A DNA stretch of 64,000 nt from Pohlia nutans (GCA_022496805.1 CM040089.1:34518372-34582371), one strand, 5' to 3'. Counted from the first letter of the stretch, positions 12,126 through 25,480 are shown. Notes: generated by a model not told the origin, from the letters alone. Translations and numbers: made by a program.

Positions 12126-12694
12126 TTAACCCCTAAATGTTCTTACCCCTCTCCAAATTTGGCAGTTTTACAAAGGTACATCATAAAATGCAACGCAGGG
12201 GGATATTTTGAACTTGATGTATGAATAAAAGTTGTACATTATCAATTTTATATTCTATCCATATGGTTAGACGTGCGATTGCTATGACCAATATAAAATT
12301 TGAAACTCAAAATTCAAAATTCTTTTGTAATTCGATTACGAATAAGATATTGACAATTTGTGAATGAAATTTGTTGTGATTGATTGAAATGTAATACTCT
12401 AAGTGAAGTGATTTTTGGAGATTTTTTGGTTGCTTAATTATATGAGTTGACTTTTTTTAAAACACTTTTACACTGAAATCTTCGAAATTTTGAGTGAATC
12501 AATTCGACATGAAATGAGGCATAGAAATTTCACAAATCATCCCCTTTCTAAACGGATCACACATGCATGAAGCTAACTTCCCATAAAATATATAGTAAAA
12601 AATCCACACTGCAGAAAGTCAATGATGGATGAGAAATCTGTGTTTGAATATGTCCATCGTCCACATTCTGGACGGTTGGACGTTTAGGAGTTAA
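12126..12694 (+). mobile_element. TTAA element A, copy 2
   Basis: TTAACCCCTAAATGTTCTTA at the left, GGACGTTTAGGAGTTAA at the right. The full A interior is present. Length 569 bp. Confidence 0.87.
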
Positions 12695-12906
12695 CCAAAT
12701 ACCATGTGTAACTTTGAACTCATTTTTCTTGTCCCTGTTGTTTGCATTTTACTTTGTCAGTTTCAGAGTGGCAGCTTCATGGCATGTACGTGTGACCCTG
12801 GCATGAGAGGCAAACAAGGCACCTCGGAAACTTCCTTCCATTTTCTTCGGTCAAGGTTTTCGAAATGACCATACTGTTGCAGAATACTTTTGGGACTCAT
12901 CCATAA

Positions 12907-13068
12907 CATAACATTCAATAGCCTTCATGCTCACTGCGTGCCCTTCATGCATCATCTTGGAACTCCACCTGTCCTATTAGCTACTGATTTGGTCTTGTTG
13001 GGTGTGAAATATGCTGCACCATCTACTGTGGGGTAAGGCAGAGCCAATACAAGTTACTGAATGTTATG
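12907..13068 (+). mobile_element. MITE family M, copy 2
   Basis: Terminal inverted repeats CATAACATTCAATAGCC and (AGTTACT)GAATGTTATG, flanked on both sides by TAA (12904-12906 and 13069-13071). About 160 bp. Interior shared with 50.2 and 57.1 kb (GTCTTGTTGGGTGTG, GAAATATGCTGCACCATCTA-like). A three-base TAA duplication suggests PIF/Harbinger-type mobilisation. Confidence 0.75.
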
Positions 13069-13071
13069 TAA

Positions 13072-13550
13072 GGCTCCTGGTTGGAGTCTCATTATTCTTT
13101 CTTTATTGGCTCTGACCATAGGGAAAAGGCATTGTCGGGACACTCATTTTCTTGGGCTAAATGTCACTGTAGTAAATATATTTTGTCCATGATTCCATTG
13201 AAATACATTCTCGTCCTTCCGATCAGAGCTCCTCGTAGCGTAGCTGCTTGTTTTTTTTTTTTTTTTTGACACAAATGAAAGTAAATTTCATTGCAACAAG
13301 AGAACAAAACAATAGTGCTACAGATCAATACCCATAGACCTTGGGCCAACTAGAGGCGTCTTGGTAATCTTGTATCGAAGATGCAACGTTGCCCTATGAA
13401 TCCCGGCCATTTCCCACCATTGTCCGGGTCAATTGCTTGTGACATGTACAGAACAGTCATTGCTTCTTATGAAATTAGAGCTCTAAAATATTGTCATTGG
13501 GGAGGCATTGAAAAATCATATAAAATAAACCCCCCACCCACCCCCTCTAC
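13072..13550. other. Intergenic DNA with a retroposon-like poly-T tail
   Basis: A T-run (about 13250-13267) followed by GACACAAATGAAAGTAAATT resembles the 3' tail of the minus-strand SINE at 50.4 kb. The target duplication was not identified. Confidence 0.4.
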
Positions 13551-13900
13551 CTTTCCATTATGCATCATCTTAGGACTCCACTTGTCCACTTTGCTACACC
13601 GATAATTGCCAGTACTATGAGACACACTAACTATTTACTTAAGGCTACAACTTCTTACATAAGGCAAATGTTTTTACCAATGTCGAAGATATTCGTACTA
13701 ATGATGCAGTAGAATGTCCATAAACATATTTTGTATAAATGTTCACCTTGCATAAAAAGATGTAGTCATTTTAAAACAATTATTGTGTTTAAGAGTACTG
13801 GCAATAATCGGTGTACCAATTTGGTCTTGTTGGATGTGAAACATGCTGCACCATCCAGTGTGGGATAAGGTAGAGCCACTACAAGCTACTGAATGCTATG
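13551..13900 (+). mobile_element. MITE family M, copy 4, split by MITE N
   Basis: M sequence (GCATCATCTTAGGACTCCAC) stops at 13596 and resumes at 13814 with CCAATTTGGTCTTGTTGG, ending CTACTGAATGCTATG. The left terminus is missing. Confidence 0.7.
13597..13813. mobile_element. MITE N, nested in M
   Basis: Near-perfect terminal inverted repeats CACCGATAATTGCCAGTACT and AGTACTGGCAATAATCGGTG, flanked by TA on both sides. 217 bp. Removing it and one TA restores the M sequence found elsewhere. Its TA target suggests a Tc1/mariner-like source. Confidence 0.85.
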
Positions 13901-14484
13901 GAGTACAGCCAAACTGCTATACAAAATATAAATAATAAAATAAATAATAAAATTGAAAAAAAATTACAAAATCTAGTCCGAAGTGGCCAATTTTTTTAAT
14001 TTAATTTAATTTTTTTAATTTAATATTTAATATAATTTAAAAATCTTACATAGCCTTAATTTTTTAAATTAATTACATTTATTTATTTATTTTCTTAAAA
14101 AAATAAATTAATTTTTTGCATGGCAGTTTTGGCAGTCCTTTGGAAGCCTCAAAATGCTTGTATTGATTTATTAATGATGTCCTACCAACCAATTTTTTTC
14201 TTTTTTCTTTTGAAGACCACACACCCTAGAATGTAGTCAGGTATGGGAAAAAAGGATAGTAGTGGCCATTTTAACCTTGAATGTCCAAAGATCCCAATTT
14301 TATACTTCAGTATTTTGTTGTATTTAGAATGGTTCCTCACCTCCATTGGTCTAAATCAAAAGTGAAGTTGAAATTCATGCTAGCTACCATGATTCTAATG
14401 AGTTAATAGGGTCCCAATTTGGAGCTTCTTACCTACAACAAATGCCAAATATACACCAACGTATCTACTATCCCCAAGGGCCCT
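13901..14484. other. AT-rich intergenic DNA, nothing assigned
   Basis: A/T homopolymer-rich; no gene or complete repeat seen. Confidence 0.35.
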
Positions 14485-15587
14485 TTAACCCCTAAAAGCC
14501 CGAGGGGTATTGGACAAAATATAGATGTGTTATAATATGTGCCTTCCATATGTTCGATGAAGTTTGATTCAATAGACAAAATGTAGGGCATCATCTCTAC
14601 AAATAATCCGTATGGTCAACCTTCCAAAAATAACTTTCGATGTTTTTCTAATGAATTTAAAAGCATTAACCTTTGAAAATCTGTATAAATCACAATTTTC
14701 ACTTTTAGAGTTAAACCCCTAAATGCCCAGAGCATACACAAAAAAGTCAAACAACACTTTCATATGGATTTTGCTCATCAATAGCTTTTGAGATAATTTT
14801 TGAAATATTTTTAATAAATGTAAACATATGTTTCCTATTGGTCCTTAATTTTTCAAATTTTTTTACTGCGTTATAAATTTAATATGATTTTTGAGGTAAA
14901 ATACACAAAGAAATTCATATAAATTACAAAATTGTTCCAAATAACCAAAAAAAATTGTAAAAGGGTTCAAGTTACAATGAAGAACCATATGGAAAATTCA
15001 ATTTAAAAAATATTTTCTAAATGTGGAAATTTGATGATGACATATGATTTGTAGTGTAGTTTGGATTATGACCTCTTGACATTGCGAGTGCAATAAAATA
15101 CTTAATATTATGATTATTTCAGATTTACAAAGTGAAGTAGAAACTAGACTTGATAAGCTCCATTTTCTTAGTTGGACTTGAAAGCAAAAATAATCAACTT
15201 TAAAGTTGAAATTGAATTTGACCAACTACCATCCACTATTTGGATGCTTGGGCATTTAGGGGTTAAAATTTAGCACAATTGGATAACGTTGATTTATCTC
15301 TTGTAAGCTTCAAAAAAGAAAAAGAAATGATGGAGGGAACATCATTACTTTCCCCAAATAGCCAATTTTATACCACTAAAACAATGTTGAGGTGATCCAC
15401 TTTGGAAATTTCTCCTCGGTGGAGTTTAACTTGAATTGACATAATTCAAATTGCGATGGAAAGTAGACTTGATTTAGTATTTGAAAATACTTTTTATTCT
15501 TTCAAAAACATATATTTTTTTTGTTCAGGTAGCCCTTTAGATTCGGGCAGCAACCAAAAAAGAGTCGTTTGAGCATTTAGGGGTGAA
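14485..15587 (+). mobile_element. TTAA element G, copy 2, interrupted by element H
   Basis: Starts TTAACCCCTAAAAGCCCGAG and ends GAGCATTTAGGGG-TGAA (decayed TTAA). The interior matches G copies at 5.1 and 48.7 kb (ATAGATGTGTTATAATATG, GATGAAGTTTG, ACATCATTACTTTCCCCAAA, TAGCCCTTTAGATTCGG). Element H (14711-15266) splits it. Confidence 0.8.
14711..15266 (+). mobile_element. TTAA element H, nested in G copy 2
   Basis: Begins TTAAACCCCTAAATGCCC, ends GGGCATTTAGGGGTTAA; inverted repeats of about 13 bp. Deleting it with one TTAA gives TTTTAGAGTTAAAATTTAG, which aligns with the other G copies, so this is a clean TTAA insertion. Confidence 0.87.
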
Positions 15588-16579
15588 GGGTTAACATACT
15601 TTCCATAAGGGTAACAATTTCGTCTACTTTTTTGCCCATTTTTTCTAATATAAAAGTACACACTACCAAAATCAGGTAAGATTCTGGCAAAAGTTCTCCC
15701 AGAAAAAATTGGCTGTGCCCTGCCATATCCAAACCAAATGATGCTAAGTTATATTATTGTTGTCTCATTTTGCAGTGACAAAAATTGAAAAGTGGAACTT
15801 TAGAAACTTTCATGCCCCCCAAGGCCCCAACTGAAAGCCTCATGTCCTCAATCAACTGACAGGGTCATGTCCTGTATTAACTGAAAGGCTCATGTCCCCA
15901 AACAAAGTGAGGAAGATTTGATAGCCTTTTTGTCACAACATCTAGGTACATGATCATGTCATACTAGGTTAGTTGGCCAAACTAGCACGTGGTATTTTCA
16001 GGTGGAATTGTCGTGAGGATCATGTATGCATGCACTAGAGTAAGTGATGATATAACCGGCTTTTATGTAAAAGGGGATTTTTTCAGCGATTTTCGAATTC
16101 AATGGATGGGGATAATGTCAAATTTATAGGGAGAATGATCATGGTATTCATGGGGCTGATGTACATTGGGAAGTGTTTTCAAGTTTGACAGAAGCTTGGA
16201 AGGAGATGAGGTAAAACGAATTTCACTGAATGGGAGTGCATCCCATGTGTGATGATCTAAGAGGGTGATGTATTCAGAGGAGTATTCAATGAATGGAGAG
16301 AATCCCTTATTTGAAGAGATGCTTGATGTGAGTGATGTGGAGTGCACTCTATTTCTTAAACATCTTTTTAATTACACAATTGAGCTAAGGAGCTTCTGGA
16401 TTGACGAAGTTAGGATCAAGACAACAACCCATCATGGGTATGATACCTGATTACCCTCTATCACAGTCCCTATCACCCAAATTTCAAAACTGGCCTGGAC
16501 CCAATATGCTTATAGATAAAAAAAAAATTGTTGTATATTTATATCGTAGTAATGTGGGACCTAAAACAACCAAGTTTTT
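15588..16579. other. Intergenic DNA, nothing assigned
   Basis: Contains a short direct repetition of GGCTCATGTCC(C/T) and AACTGAAAG (about 15830-15900). No gene seen. Confidence 0.35.
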
Positions 16580-16692
16580 AGAGCATCCGTAGTTTCTCCT
16601 TCAATTCACCCCTTGACCACTATCATCACAATCCAAAATTTGGTGTCACAAGCTATCATCTCCACACCCTTGAATCATTATATGTTCGTCAA
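16580..16692 (+). repeat. Repeat family Y, copy 2
   Basis: TTA-GAGCATCCGTAGTTTCTC and downstream blocks match 8208-8320 at most positions. Confidence 0.6.
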
Positions 16693-18159
16693 TGTGGACC
16701 CTATATTTTTTGCACACTGGTTGTAATTTTTTGAAAGTGACTTCCCCAAGCTTTGTATACAAGTCGTGTACAATTTTTGTCTTTTTTTTTTTTTTTTATC
16801 ATTTTAATAGTAGAAGTATAAATTGTCAAAAAATTGATATTGAATCAATCAGAAAAAATACAATCCAATATTAACTAAATAGTTAATAGTATAGAATAAG
16901 TCCATTTACTTTAGTAAATAGAATGCTTTTATTCATGATGTCATTGAATTGATATAAAAATATATAATACTAAAAAAAATATCAATTTATCACTATGGGT
17001 TGACTTTATTAATTTAGTAACACCTTCAGATAAACTATATTTATATTATTCTAATTTAAGGATCCAAAACAATGGCGTCTAAAGATATTATATGCAATAA
17101 CTGAAGCATCATACAATTGTCTATGCATAAACATTGATTTTTGTGCATCAAAGCACAACTTCTTCACTCAAATTTCGCCTTGTGCTTTATTGATAGTGAA
17201 AGAAAAAACAAGGCTCATAAGAAATTGTTGACACTCAAATTTGAATGGAGACATTCAATAAATTCCATTTATTGAGCATTGTATTTCTACTTGAGTAATG
17301 AAGGTTGTCGTGTGAATAAAGATCACCATACATGACAAATCCAATACCACAAACCATCATCAATTTTGCAATCAAAACCAAGATAGAGGGCATAACATAC
17401 ACACCTTTATGGAAAGACAAAACATTTACACATGCATACAAATCGAGCTATCTCTCACGCCATGAAAGGAAAATCCAAAAGTACAAGTGTGAAGGAAACC
17501 TGAAGTTTTACTCAAAGGCAAACCGCCATATACAAGCAAACCCTCACAATAAAAGTTCTCTTAAAAAACACTCACAAAACTCAGCTTGGCAAAGAATGCC
17601 CAAGTCCAAGGAATTTCTCCATCTAATAGCCCCAAACTCTAATTGGATGAAGTATAAAATGAATGAAAACTCCCTAAACTAAAATCGACTACATAAACTA
17701 ATGTAGTTTACAAACTGCATTCATCCGACGTGGCTTGGCACTTGATGCCGCGTCACGTAACAAACACAGTGTTCAAAAAGTACATGCTAAGAGAATCTAA
17801 AATCCTATTACAATTGACAACAATTAATAATGGGAACCATGGTCATAAGCTTATTTGGAACATTATACTTCATTTAGAGCATCTCTACCAACACTATGGA
17901 TAGCTCTCTGACTCCGAAAAAATGCATGTGCATGGGTTGGTCAACAATTTATTTGGAGGGAGATACTGAATACAACAACTGAGTTTAGGGCCCTTAAAAC
18001 GACTCAAGCTAGTGTATCTTCTATTATTAATTGCACTTCGTGACTCCACAATCTATACGTGATGAGTTGCATGTGACTGGTTTACTTACTATTTGAGAGT
18101 GTAATTGACTGATAGTGGTGGAGAACTCACGGGAGAACTACATGGAAAGTTAACAATAC
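16693..18159. other. AT-rich intergenic DNA, nothing assigned
   Basis: A 116-residue ORF at 17332-17682 is lysine/asparagine/serine-rich, has no family I recognise, and is probably chance. Confidence 0.35.
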
Positions 18160-18470
18160 CTAAAAGTGACCCTTTCTTTGAATAGTCATTAGGTCAATCT
18201 TCCATAATAAGTAGATTCTGACACCCTACTAATGATAAGAATGTGCACAATCTAAACATCAAAGCCTTGTGTTGATTTATGGTCAACCTATAGTCAACAC
18301 TTCGAAATTTCATAACTTATTCATATGGTGTCCAAATAATACATGCTAAAGTGCATTGGAATCCTCTTTCGCTTGCCAATAAGATCCACCATAAATATTT
18401 TATGTTTTATGTTTTTAAATGGACTCAGTTGATTTGAGGGACGCTTTTAGGTTTTGTTACCTAAGAGCAT
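18160..18470 (-). repeat. Repeat family Z, copy 2
   Basis: Inverted relative to 4171-4475: ATAATAAGTAGATTCTGACA, CATATGGTGTCCAAATAAT, AAAGTGCATTGGAATCCTC. Confidence 0.7.
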
Positions 18471-18474
18471 CTCT

Positions 18475-18881
18475 GCCGCTCTGAGCGACTAGGGGCTTGC
18501 CAAGAGGATATGACGAGGGTGAGAGAGGGCCGGATAAAACAGGAGTAGTCCACCGCACGCCGGGTTTGAGGCCCGCGCTTGCTCCACATACCGCATGACA
18601 ACGGGGATCTCGCTTTTGCTCTTCGCCAAAGCCAAGAAGGTCCAACCGCCACCGCCAACTAGCTTCTAGAGGTTGGTTTAAAGCAAATCGAATCAAAAAA
18701 GAGAAGGCCGCAACATGAAAGAAGATAGCCGCAACATGAAAGAAGATGGGCGCCATCCTACAGGGCGGAGAGCCTCCAATGGTGAGGCTGCAGTTGCTGG
18801 AGGCTGCTGGCCCTCCGCTCTTAACCCCGGCCCTCTATACTGAAGCCAGGGCCCACGACCCATCTCTCATTGGAGATGCTC
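18475..18881. mobile_element. TWA-flanked MITE W (Harbinger-like ends)
   Basis: Ends GAGCATCTCTGCCGCTC and (GAGA..)TTGGAGATGCTC, flanked by TAA and TTA. 407 bp and much GC-richer than its neighbours. The 99-residue ORF on the minus strand shows no domain and repeats a HVAAIFFH motif twice; I do not treat it as a gene. Confidence 0.65.
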
Positions 18882-18947
18882 TTATGCCTTGTAATTTTTA
18901 AACGGCCTTCAGAGCGCAATTCAGAGTTGCTATTGGAGAAGCTCTTA

Positions 18948-19239
18948 GAGCATCTCCAACCATGCACGCTAAAAGCGACTCGCTAAAATTACTCATATAT
19001 ATTTGAAGAGCCCTTCAACTTAAAGTTCCCCACCCTCAAACGCTCTTCGAACATCAGAAGCGTACATAAAACAGTCAATGGACCAATCACAAGTAGAATG
19101 TAGGATATAGTCAACCAAACTTAGATTTGAAGTGTCATCTATCACACACGCGTCAAGAGGCTTTTTCGAAGGACCCTTAGCATTTTTCATCCGCTTTTGA
19201 AGTGTGTCAGACCTTTGGCGAGCCCCATTGGAGATTCTC
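18948..19239. mobile_element. TWA-flanked MITE V (Harbinger-like ends)
   Basis: Ends GAGCATCTCCAACC and CCATTGGAGATTCTC, with TTA directly on both sides (18945-18947, 19240-19242). 292 bp. A truncated inverted relative is at 10404-10521. Confidence 0.75.
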
Positions 19240-19242
19240 TTA

Positions 19243-20335
19243 CCTTATTACTAGTCATTACTGCAAGGAGAGGAGGTAAGTTAGTAAGAGCTGGTTAAAT
19301 TTTATTTTTTAAATAGAAGCACAATTCCGCATGATGTGAGTGCTGATTGTACATGGTGAAGTGGTAATGAGCCCATGGTGGCATGTCTGCTAGCGGGGAA
19401 CAAAAAGCTTCAAAGAGTCCTTCCGGGCTCACAAACCCTGACGCCGGGGGGGACGGTACACCCCAGCGGAGAATGGGATATGATCGATTTCCCCCGGGGG
19501 ATGTCTAGAAATTACCCATGGGTAGGACGACTGTACATTTGGCGAATGACTGACTGACGACGGAGTCAGTGTGAGATCTAAGCTGGCCAGGTATGTACAT
19601 AGTGGCGGAGTACACACACACACTTACCCGCACACACGAGTGAGCAATGGCAGAAGGTACAAACAGAACAGTGGCAGGAGCCAAGCCCACAATCCATCTC
19701 AGGCAGTCCATGGCCAGCCAGCCAGCCAGCCACAGACTGCGCATGGTACGATCGAATTCGGCGAGATAGCTGCTTCAAGCCTCCCTGCCTGCGGCCCCTC
19801 ACTGTCATGCAAGACTTCCCCATAACAAACCCCACAAAGTCACCACTGTCCCACCTGCCACCCCTCCAGACTTTCCCTAACAAGTAATAAAACAAACCCA
19901 TGTCTGTGGTTTCAATGATGGTTTTCGTTTTTCACGAGTCAGTAAATTAAAATATTAATTGTATCCCGCCCCGTTACTGTAGTAGAAAACACTCACCGCC
20001 TGCGTAGACTAGAGAAGTCTGTATTATGCCCAACAACTAGACTAATTCGTCATGTGACTCACAACTAGTCTAATTCGTCATGCAGAAAGACCCACAACCA
20101 CTGAACAGGGAATTTTCCAAGGAAACCGGCTAAAATCCAGTATTTTACAAAAGCAACCGGTTTTAGACGAGAACACATCTCGTTATTTTCCATGTTTCAC
20201 CTAGGTATCCACCCAGTATCACAAAATTTATCCGGATTTTAGCCTAAAACTATGAGTTTCAACCGGTAATTTGGCAATTTCATTCGGCTGATTTTACACT
20301 AACAACCGGATCTCCCCGTACGTTGCCCACAACTA
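19243..20335. other. Intergenic DNA with short repeats
   Basis: Includes (CA)n-like sequence near 19612-19637, (GCCA)n near 19710-19730 and a two-copy 28-bp tandem (CAACTAGACTAATTCGTCAT) at about 20032-20090. No supportable gene. Confidence 0.4.
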
Positions 20336-20545
20336 CACTAATTATCCCATTTAGTGAAGGAGGGTTTATAGTGCACGTGGGAAATTAGTGGAGGTGATAC
20401 TAAATATCATTATGATGTATAATTAACATGATATGAAGATTTCAGCCACTCAGTAATAAAATTCAACCCTCACTAATTTTGATATTTGAAAAATAGTGCG
20501 TGCTTTGGGAATTAGTATCACATGCACTAAATAGGATAATCAGTG
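20336..20545 (+). mobile_element. TA-flanked MITE K, copy 1
   Basis: Terminal repeats CACTAATTATCCCATTTAGT and ACTAAATAGGATAATCAGTG, flanked by TA. 210 bp; the interior (AATTAGTGGAGGTGATACTA, GATATGAAGATTTCAGCCAC) recurs in four other copies. Confidence 0.88.
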
Positions 20546-20589
20546 TAGTCTAATTCATCATGTGGGTCTTCTTGTGGGATTTTCTGCTA

Positions 20590-20810
20590 CATTGATTATC
20601 CCATTTAGTGCGTGTAATACTAATTCCCAAAGCACGCACTATTTTGCCAAACCTCAAAATTAGGGATGGCTGAAAATTTTACTGAGCGGCTAAAATCATC
20701 ATATTTTGCTAATTTTACATCATAAAGATATTTAGTACCACCTTCACTAATTTTGCGTGCGCACACAAACCCCAACACCCCCCCCCCCCCCCCCCCCCGG
20801 ATAATTAGTG
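20590..20810 (-). mobile_element. TA-flanked MITE K, copy 2
   Basis: Opposite orientation to copy 1, 43 bp away. Ends CATTGATTATCCCATTTAGT and GGATAATTAGTG with TA flanks. A run of 21 C (20778-20798) has replaced part of its right end. Copies 1 and 2 together make a large imperfect inverted repeat. Confidence 0.83.
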
Positions 20811-21783
20811 TAGTCTACACGAGCGGTGTTTTTGCTAGTGTCCCGTAGGTGGAGAGCAAGGTCAACAGAAAATATTCTTGAAATTAAATGTCAAAATTGA
20901 TTTTTCGAAAGAAGTTTTTCATGCTGAAAATAATTCTCAAATATTTCATTTGCCAAATCTTATTTGTCAAATAATCGAATATTTGACAAGATGTGCCAAT
21001 CCTGCCCCTCCACATATAACACCGCTTATTCCACTTAAATGCTCACACATTGCTTTTTCACTTTAAATTTTAAAATTACAAAACTTTACACAGTAAAAAA
21101 GTTGATGATTACCAATGTCCTTTCAAGTTCACATCACAAAATTTTAAAAATTACATGATTAGAGGGTGGACGATCCCCAACTCATGAAATTTAAAACCCA
21201 AATTCAAAATCACAATTTTTTTGTGTCACGTACACTTTTCACATAGCATGTGCACTTTTACAAAAGTGGTGGAACTGGTGTTATATGGTTACAAGTAGAA
21301 TTATTTAACTAAGGCATAAGACACATATTGTACCTGGCCGTCAGGGTCGGCCAAATAATTAGTGTTTTTTTGGAAAATTCATTTTCAACAAATGTCAAAT
21401 TATGTGAATATTCTTCAATATTTTCTTTTTCGCCATACAAAATAGATTTGCTTGAAAAAAAAAATCCTAAATATTTGGGATTTACTTCCTATAATTATTT
21501 TTTGCTGATCCCGACGACCGACTATGGTAATAGAACTTCTTGGAATGACCGAATGACCAAAAAGTAATAATCTCTGTTTTCCTCTTATCACTGGAGCAAT
21601 TACAAGAGTCTTCAACACACTTGGATACACTCAGATACACATTCAGACAGACATGCTCGCATGCAGACAGAAAAGTTTGAATCATTTCACAGCAAAAACC
21701 AAGTTTGACTGGTAACTTATGTCAAACTGTTTCTTTTCTAGAATTCGCCTTTTCTTCAGAAAAATCATTTGAAGTTCTTCTAC
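20811..21783. other. AT-rich intergenic DNA, nothing assigned
   Basis: No gene or complete element resolved. Confidence 0.35.
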
Positions 21784-22031
21784 TACTGTAAAATCATAGC
21801 TGGGTCACCAATAAATAATTCAAAAAATTAAAAAAAAAGTAAAAAATCGGAAATTATGAGGACCAAAAAAACGAAAATAGAATAAATTATTTTTAGCTAT
21901 AAATTTCTATTTCTAAGTTATTTTGGGTCATGTTGGGCTATTTTTAATCATTTTTTGAGGAACGAATCTTAATTTTCAAATAATAATAAATATTTGTTTG
22001 GGGGGTGGCAACCCAACTATAGTACTACGGT
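21784..22031 (+). mobile_element. MITE AA, copy 1
   Basis: Terminal inverted repeats near ACTGTAAAATCATAGCTGGG and CCCAACTATAGTACTACGGT. The same element at 53641-53902 shares AATAATTCAAAAAA, GAAATTAT.AGGAC, AATAGAATAAATT, TGAGGAAC.AA.CTTA. About 250 bp. Confidence 0.75.
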
Positions 22032-22090
22032 ATGTATTATCATGGAACATAGATGGCACCAATGGCCCTTTGTCCGGTGGGCACTGGGTT

Positions 22091-22601
<511 letters not shown>

Positions 22602-22660
22602 CATTGTCATTACAAACACACACTTTATTTCTCACCGGCTTCGAAAGAGGACCACAGTTT

Positions 22661-22687
22661 CTATCTATCTATCTATCTATCTATCTT
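22661..22687. repeat. (CTAT)n microsatellite
   Basis: Six to seven CTAT units. Confidence 0.9.
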
Positions 22688-24014
22688 AACATAGAATGAT
22701 TGGCATGAGGAACAAACAATTTTTTTATTTTGTTTTATTTATTAAAAATTCTAATGGTCTCTAAAAGATGTTGGAGTTCTTTTTCACCACCATTATGAAG
22801 CACACGTTAGACCTTTGTGGATGTAAATCTTTCTACAATCATTCAAAGTTTACTTGTGCATTAGTATAAATTGCTTGGTCGTTGAGAAGAGAGGATCTAC
22901 ACATGCATAAAATATGGAGAAAATTTACATTGTTGACCCTAGTATGTGCATTTTGTAAGTACACTTATAAGATTATTTTTCTTATTTTATGACATTTAAG
23001 AGTTAAAAAATGCTATTAATCACCATTTTTTGACGTTCATCTTTAAGAGATCACATGAATACATTATTACCAATAGTATTCATTTTGGCTCTCTTTCTTT
23101 TTCAACCATCATAATTGAGCCTTGAGACTTCAACTCTAAATTTAATGATGGTTCTAACTTTACATTGAAAAAAATAGGCCATAAAAAGTTAGTATTGGTT
23201 TACTATATTCAATTGGAGTCTTAAAGTATTTCAAATTAAATCCAATCTTAAAGAGTTTCAATTTTTCCATTACAAATTTTATAACAAGGCAAAACCAACT
23301 TTTAACCATTTTTGAACATTGAGAATAATATAAGTTCAAATTTTGTAAGATGTTAAACCTAATCAAGTATATTTGACAATCTATCATCAAGAAACAATCT
23401 ATTTATTAAGGGAAAAAAAAAGTTTTCATTTATTTGCTTGCGCTATTGCAAGTTTTTTTTAATATGTAAATGTATTGCTTTAGCATTGTAAACATTTTAG
23501 CATCTTATCACTTGGAATAGTATTTAGAGGTATTGCGTTGTTATATTTTACCTGAAGACACTCTATATTGCAAATTCAAGTCAATGCAAAAGTATATCAA
23601 AGTTCACTTGATGTACTTTCTTTTGATGTACATTGTTTTACCCCGGTAGTGTGCTCCCACCTAATCCAAATTTGTAGATAATTTTAGTCATTCTTTCATT
23701 ATCTATACCATTATTGTAGAGGAGAAATTAGTCAGATGTTTAATTTATATTATGGGATCATACACCTCCCAAATCTAAAGACATCTTCACACTTTGAAAA
23801 TTCTCAATTCCTAAAAAGCCATTTCTTTGGAATTTTTCGTAGTTTACAATAATTGCACTAGTCAGCAAAGCAAGTTAGAACCTATAATGAGCGATAAATT
23901 TTTTAAGTTACCCTAACCTGGCCTTAATTTATGGGTATCTCAAATCCAATAGAAGTTTACATTTGAAAGATTCTTTGACCAATGTTTTACCCATCATTTC
24001 TTAAAATTCATAAC
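22688..24014. other. AT-rich intergenic DNA, nothing assigned
   Basis: No gene or complete element resolved. Confidence 0.35.
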
Positions 24015-24257
24015 TTAACCCTTAAACGACAATGCCAGCCCCACGGGCTTGGTTTTAGTTTGGGAGAATCTTGCTCATAACTTCTGCACCATTGCACCAA
24101 ATGGGGTTTTTAAAATTCCAAACCGAGCACCTTAGAGAGATCTATACTTCTTTAGAATAAAGCTAAAGAAAATTAAACACAGAATCATGCTTAAAATGGA
24201 ATTTAAGAGGAGATTTTGGGTGTGGTATCAGGAAAGGAATTGTCGTTTAAGGGTTAA
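24015..24257 (+). mobile_element. TTAA element B, copy 1 (best-preserved termini)
   Basis: TTAA-CCCTTAAACGACAAT at the left and ATTGTCGTTTAAGGG-TTAA at the right: a perfect 15-bp inverted repeat starting CCC, inside a TTAA duplication. 243 bp with both TTAA. A second, interrupted copy lies at 43353-45563. Confidence 0.9.
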
Positions 24258-24998
24258 CTCGTGTTTGTATCCCTTTCATAATCAACAAAAAGTAAAAATC
24301 TAAACAATGTAAATTGATTGACAATATGTTGCATGTTGCTCCTGTGGCTCCTTCCCATCACAATTCAGGGAGAAATTTAAGCTTAAGTTCTAGCTAAAAT
24401 TCTACATTTTCTTGGACCAATTGATTTTCTTGGACCAATTGGTTTTCTTGAAGCATTCTCTCGACTAGGCCTTAAGAAAGTAGGAAATATTTTATGATTT
24501 TCCCCTTAAAATGTTCAGTTTTTTTCCTGAGATTTTGAACTCAATTAGGCAATTCTGAATTTCACCCGACTAATCTGTAACTAAAGGTCAGTTCTCCCGG
24601 GACATTACTTCCCATTCAAGTGGTAAAAATCTATGCCACGATTGAAGGGGGTAGATTCCAGACAAGCTCAAGTAGGGAGTGAGTACCTTATCAAGAACTG
24701 ACTGACTCGTCCCTTAATTTAATTCCCATGGCATGCAGAATGATTATGGGCAGTCTGCTACATCAGTATGCGACCATTAGAGTACAATTAACAATTTGCT
24801 TAAGCTCTAAGCATAGTCATATACTCGTATGCGGGCAGTGATTTTTTTTTTTCATGAGACAGTTTAGTATTTTTGCTACTTTTTCATGGCTTCCAGGCTC
24901 TTGGGATGCTCTTTTCATATTAATATATAGGTAATATAAGGGTAATACTTATGTGCTACTTAGGTGTTACTTAGGCAATACTTGGGTGATACCTAGGT

Positions 24999-25480
24999 TT
25001 AATCCTTAAACGTCAAAAAAGCCCCACGGGCTTGTTTTGAGAGAATAATCAAGAAAAAAAAGTGGATTTTCTCAACCAAAATTGAAATGGATTGGTGCAT
25101 TGGAAAGGTGATGAAAAAAGTGAGGCTAAACTTAGCAAATATGCATGTTTTAATAAATTGTACATTCCAAGGAAATTGGAAAGAGAATTGGTGGGGAGGG
25201 AGAGGAAATCCAGTGCTATTCAACAATGTTTTTTTTAAAATAAATTTTAAATTTAGAATTGCAGAGCTCACTGCAGAGTCGGAATCTCATTGTAATTTTT
25301 AAATTTACTTTTGGAATGGCACATTGGCACTGTTCACTACATTCATTGTTCATAGAGGATTTGAGGAATTCTCATTGGTTGTTCACGTTACTAAAGGGGC
25401 TACTGTTGGGGGCAGCTCTCTTAATTTTTTTTGTTCCTTTGGGCTGCCCGTCTAGGACCCTCTTGATGTTTAAGGGTTAC
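24999..25480 (+). mobile_element. TTAA element C, copy 1
   Basis: TTAATCCTTAAACGTCAAA at the left; CTCTTGATGTTTAAGGGTTA-C at the right (last TTAA decayed to TTAC). Carries the GCCCCACGGGCTTG hallmark also found in B and in C copy 3. 482 bp. Confidence 0.82.

Noticed and set aside
18457..18756. 99-residue minus-strand ORF with Met start
   Set aside because: Lies within a GC-rich MITE with TWA flanks; no domain and only chance length.
19345..19440. Possible second SINE head (GGTGAAGTGGTAATGAGCCC)
   Set aside because: Box A-like only; no convincing box B, tail or target duplication.
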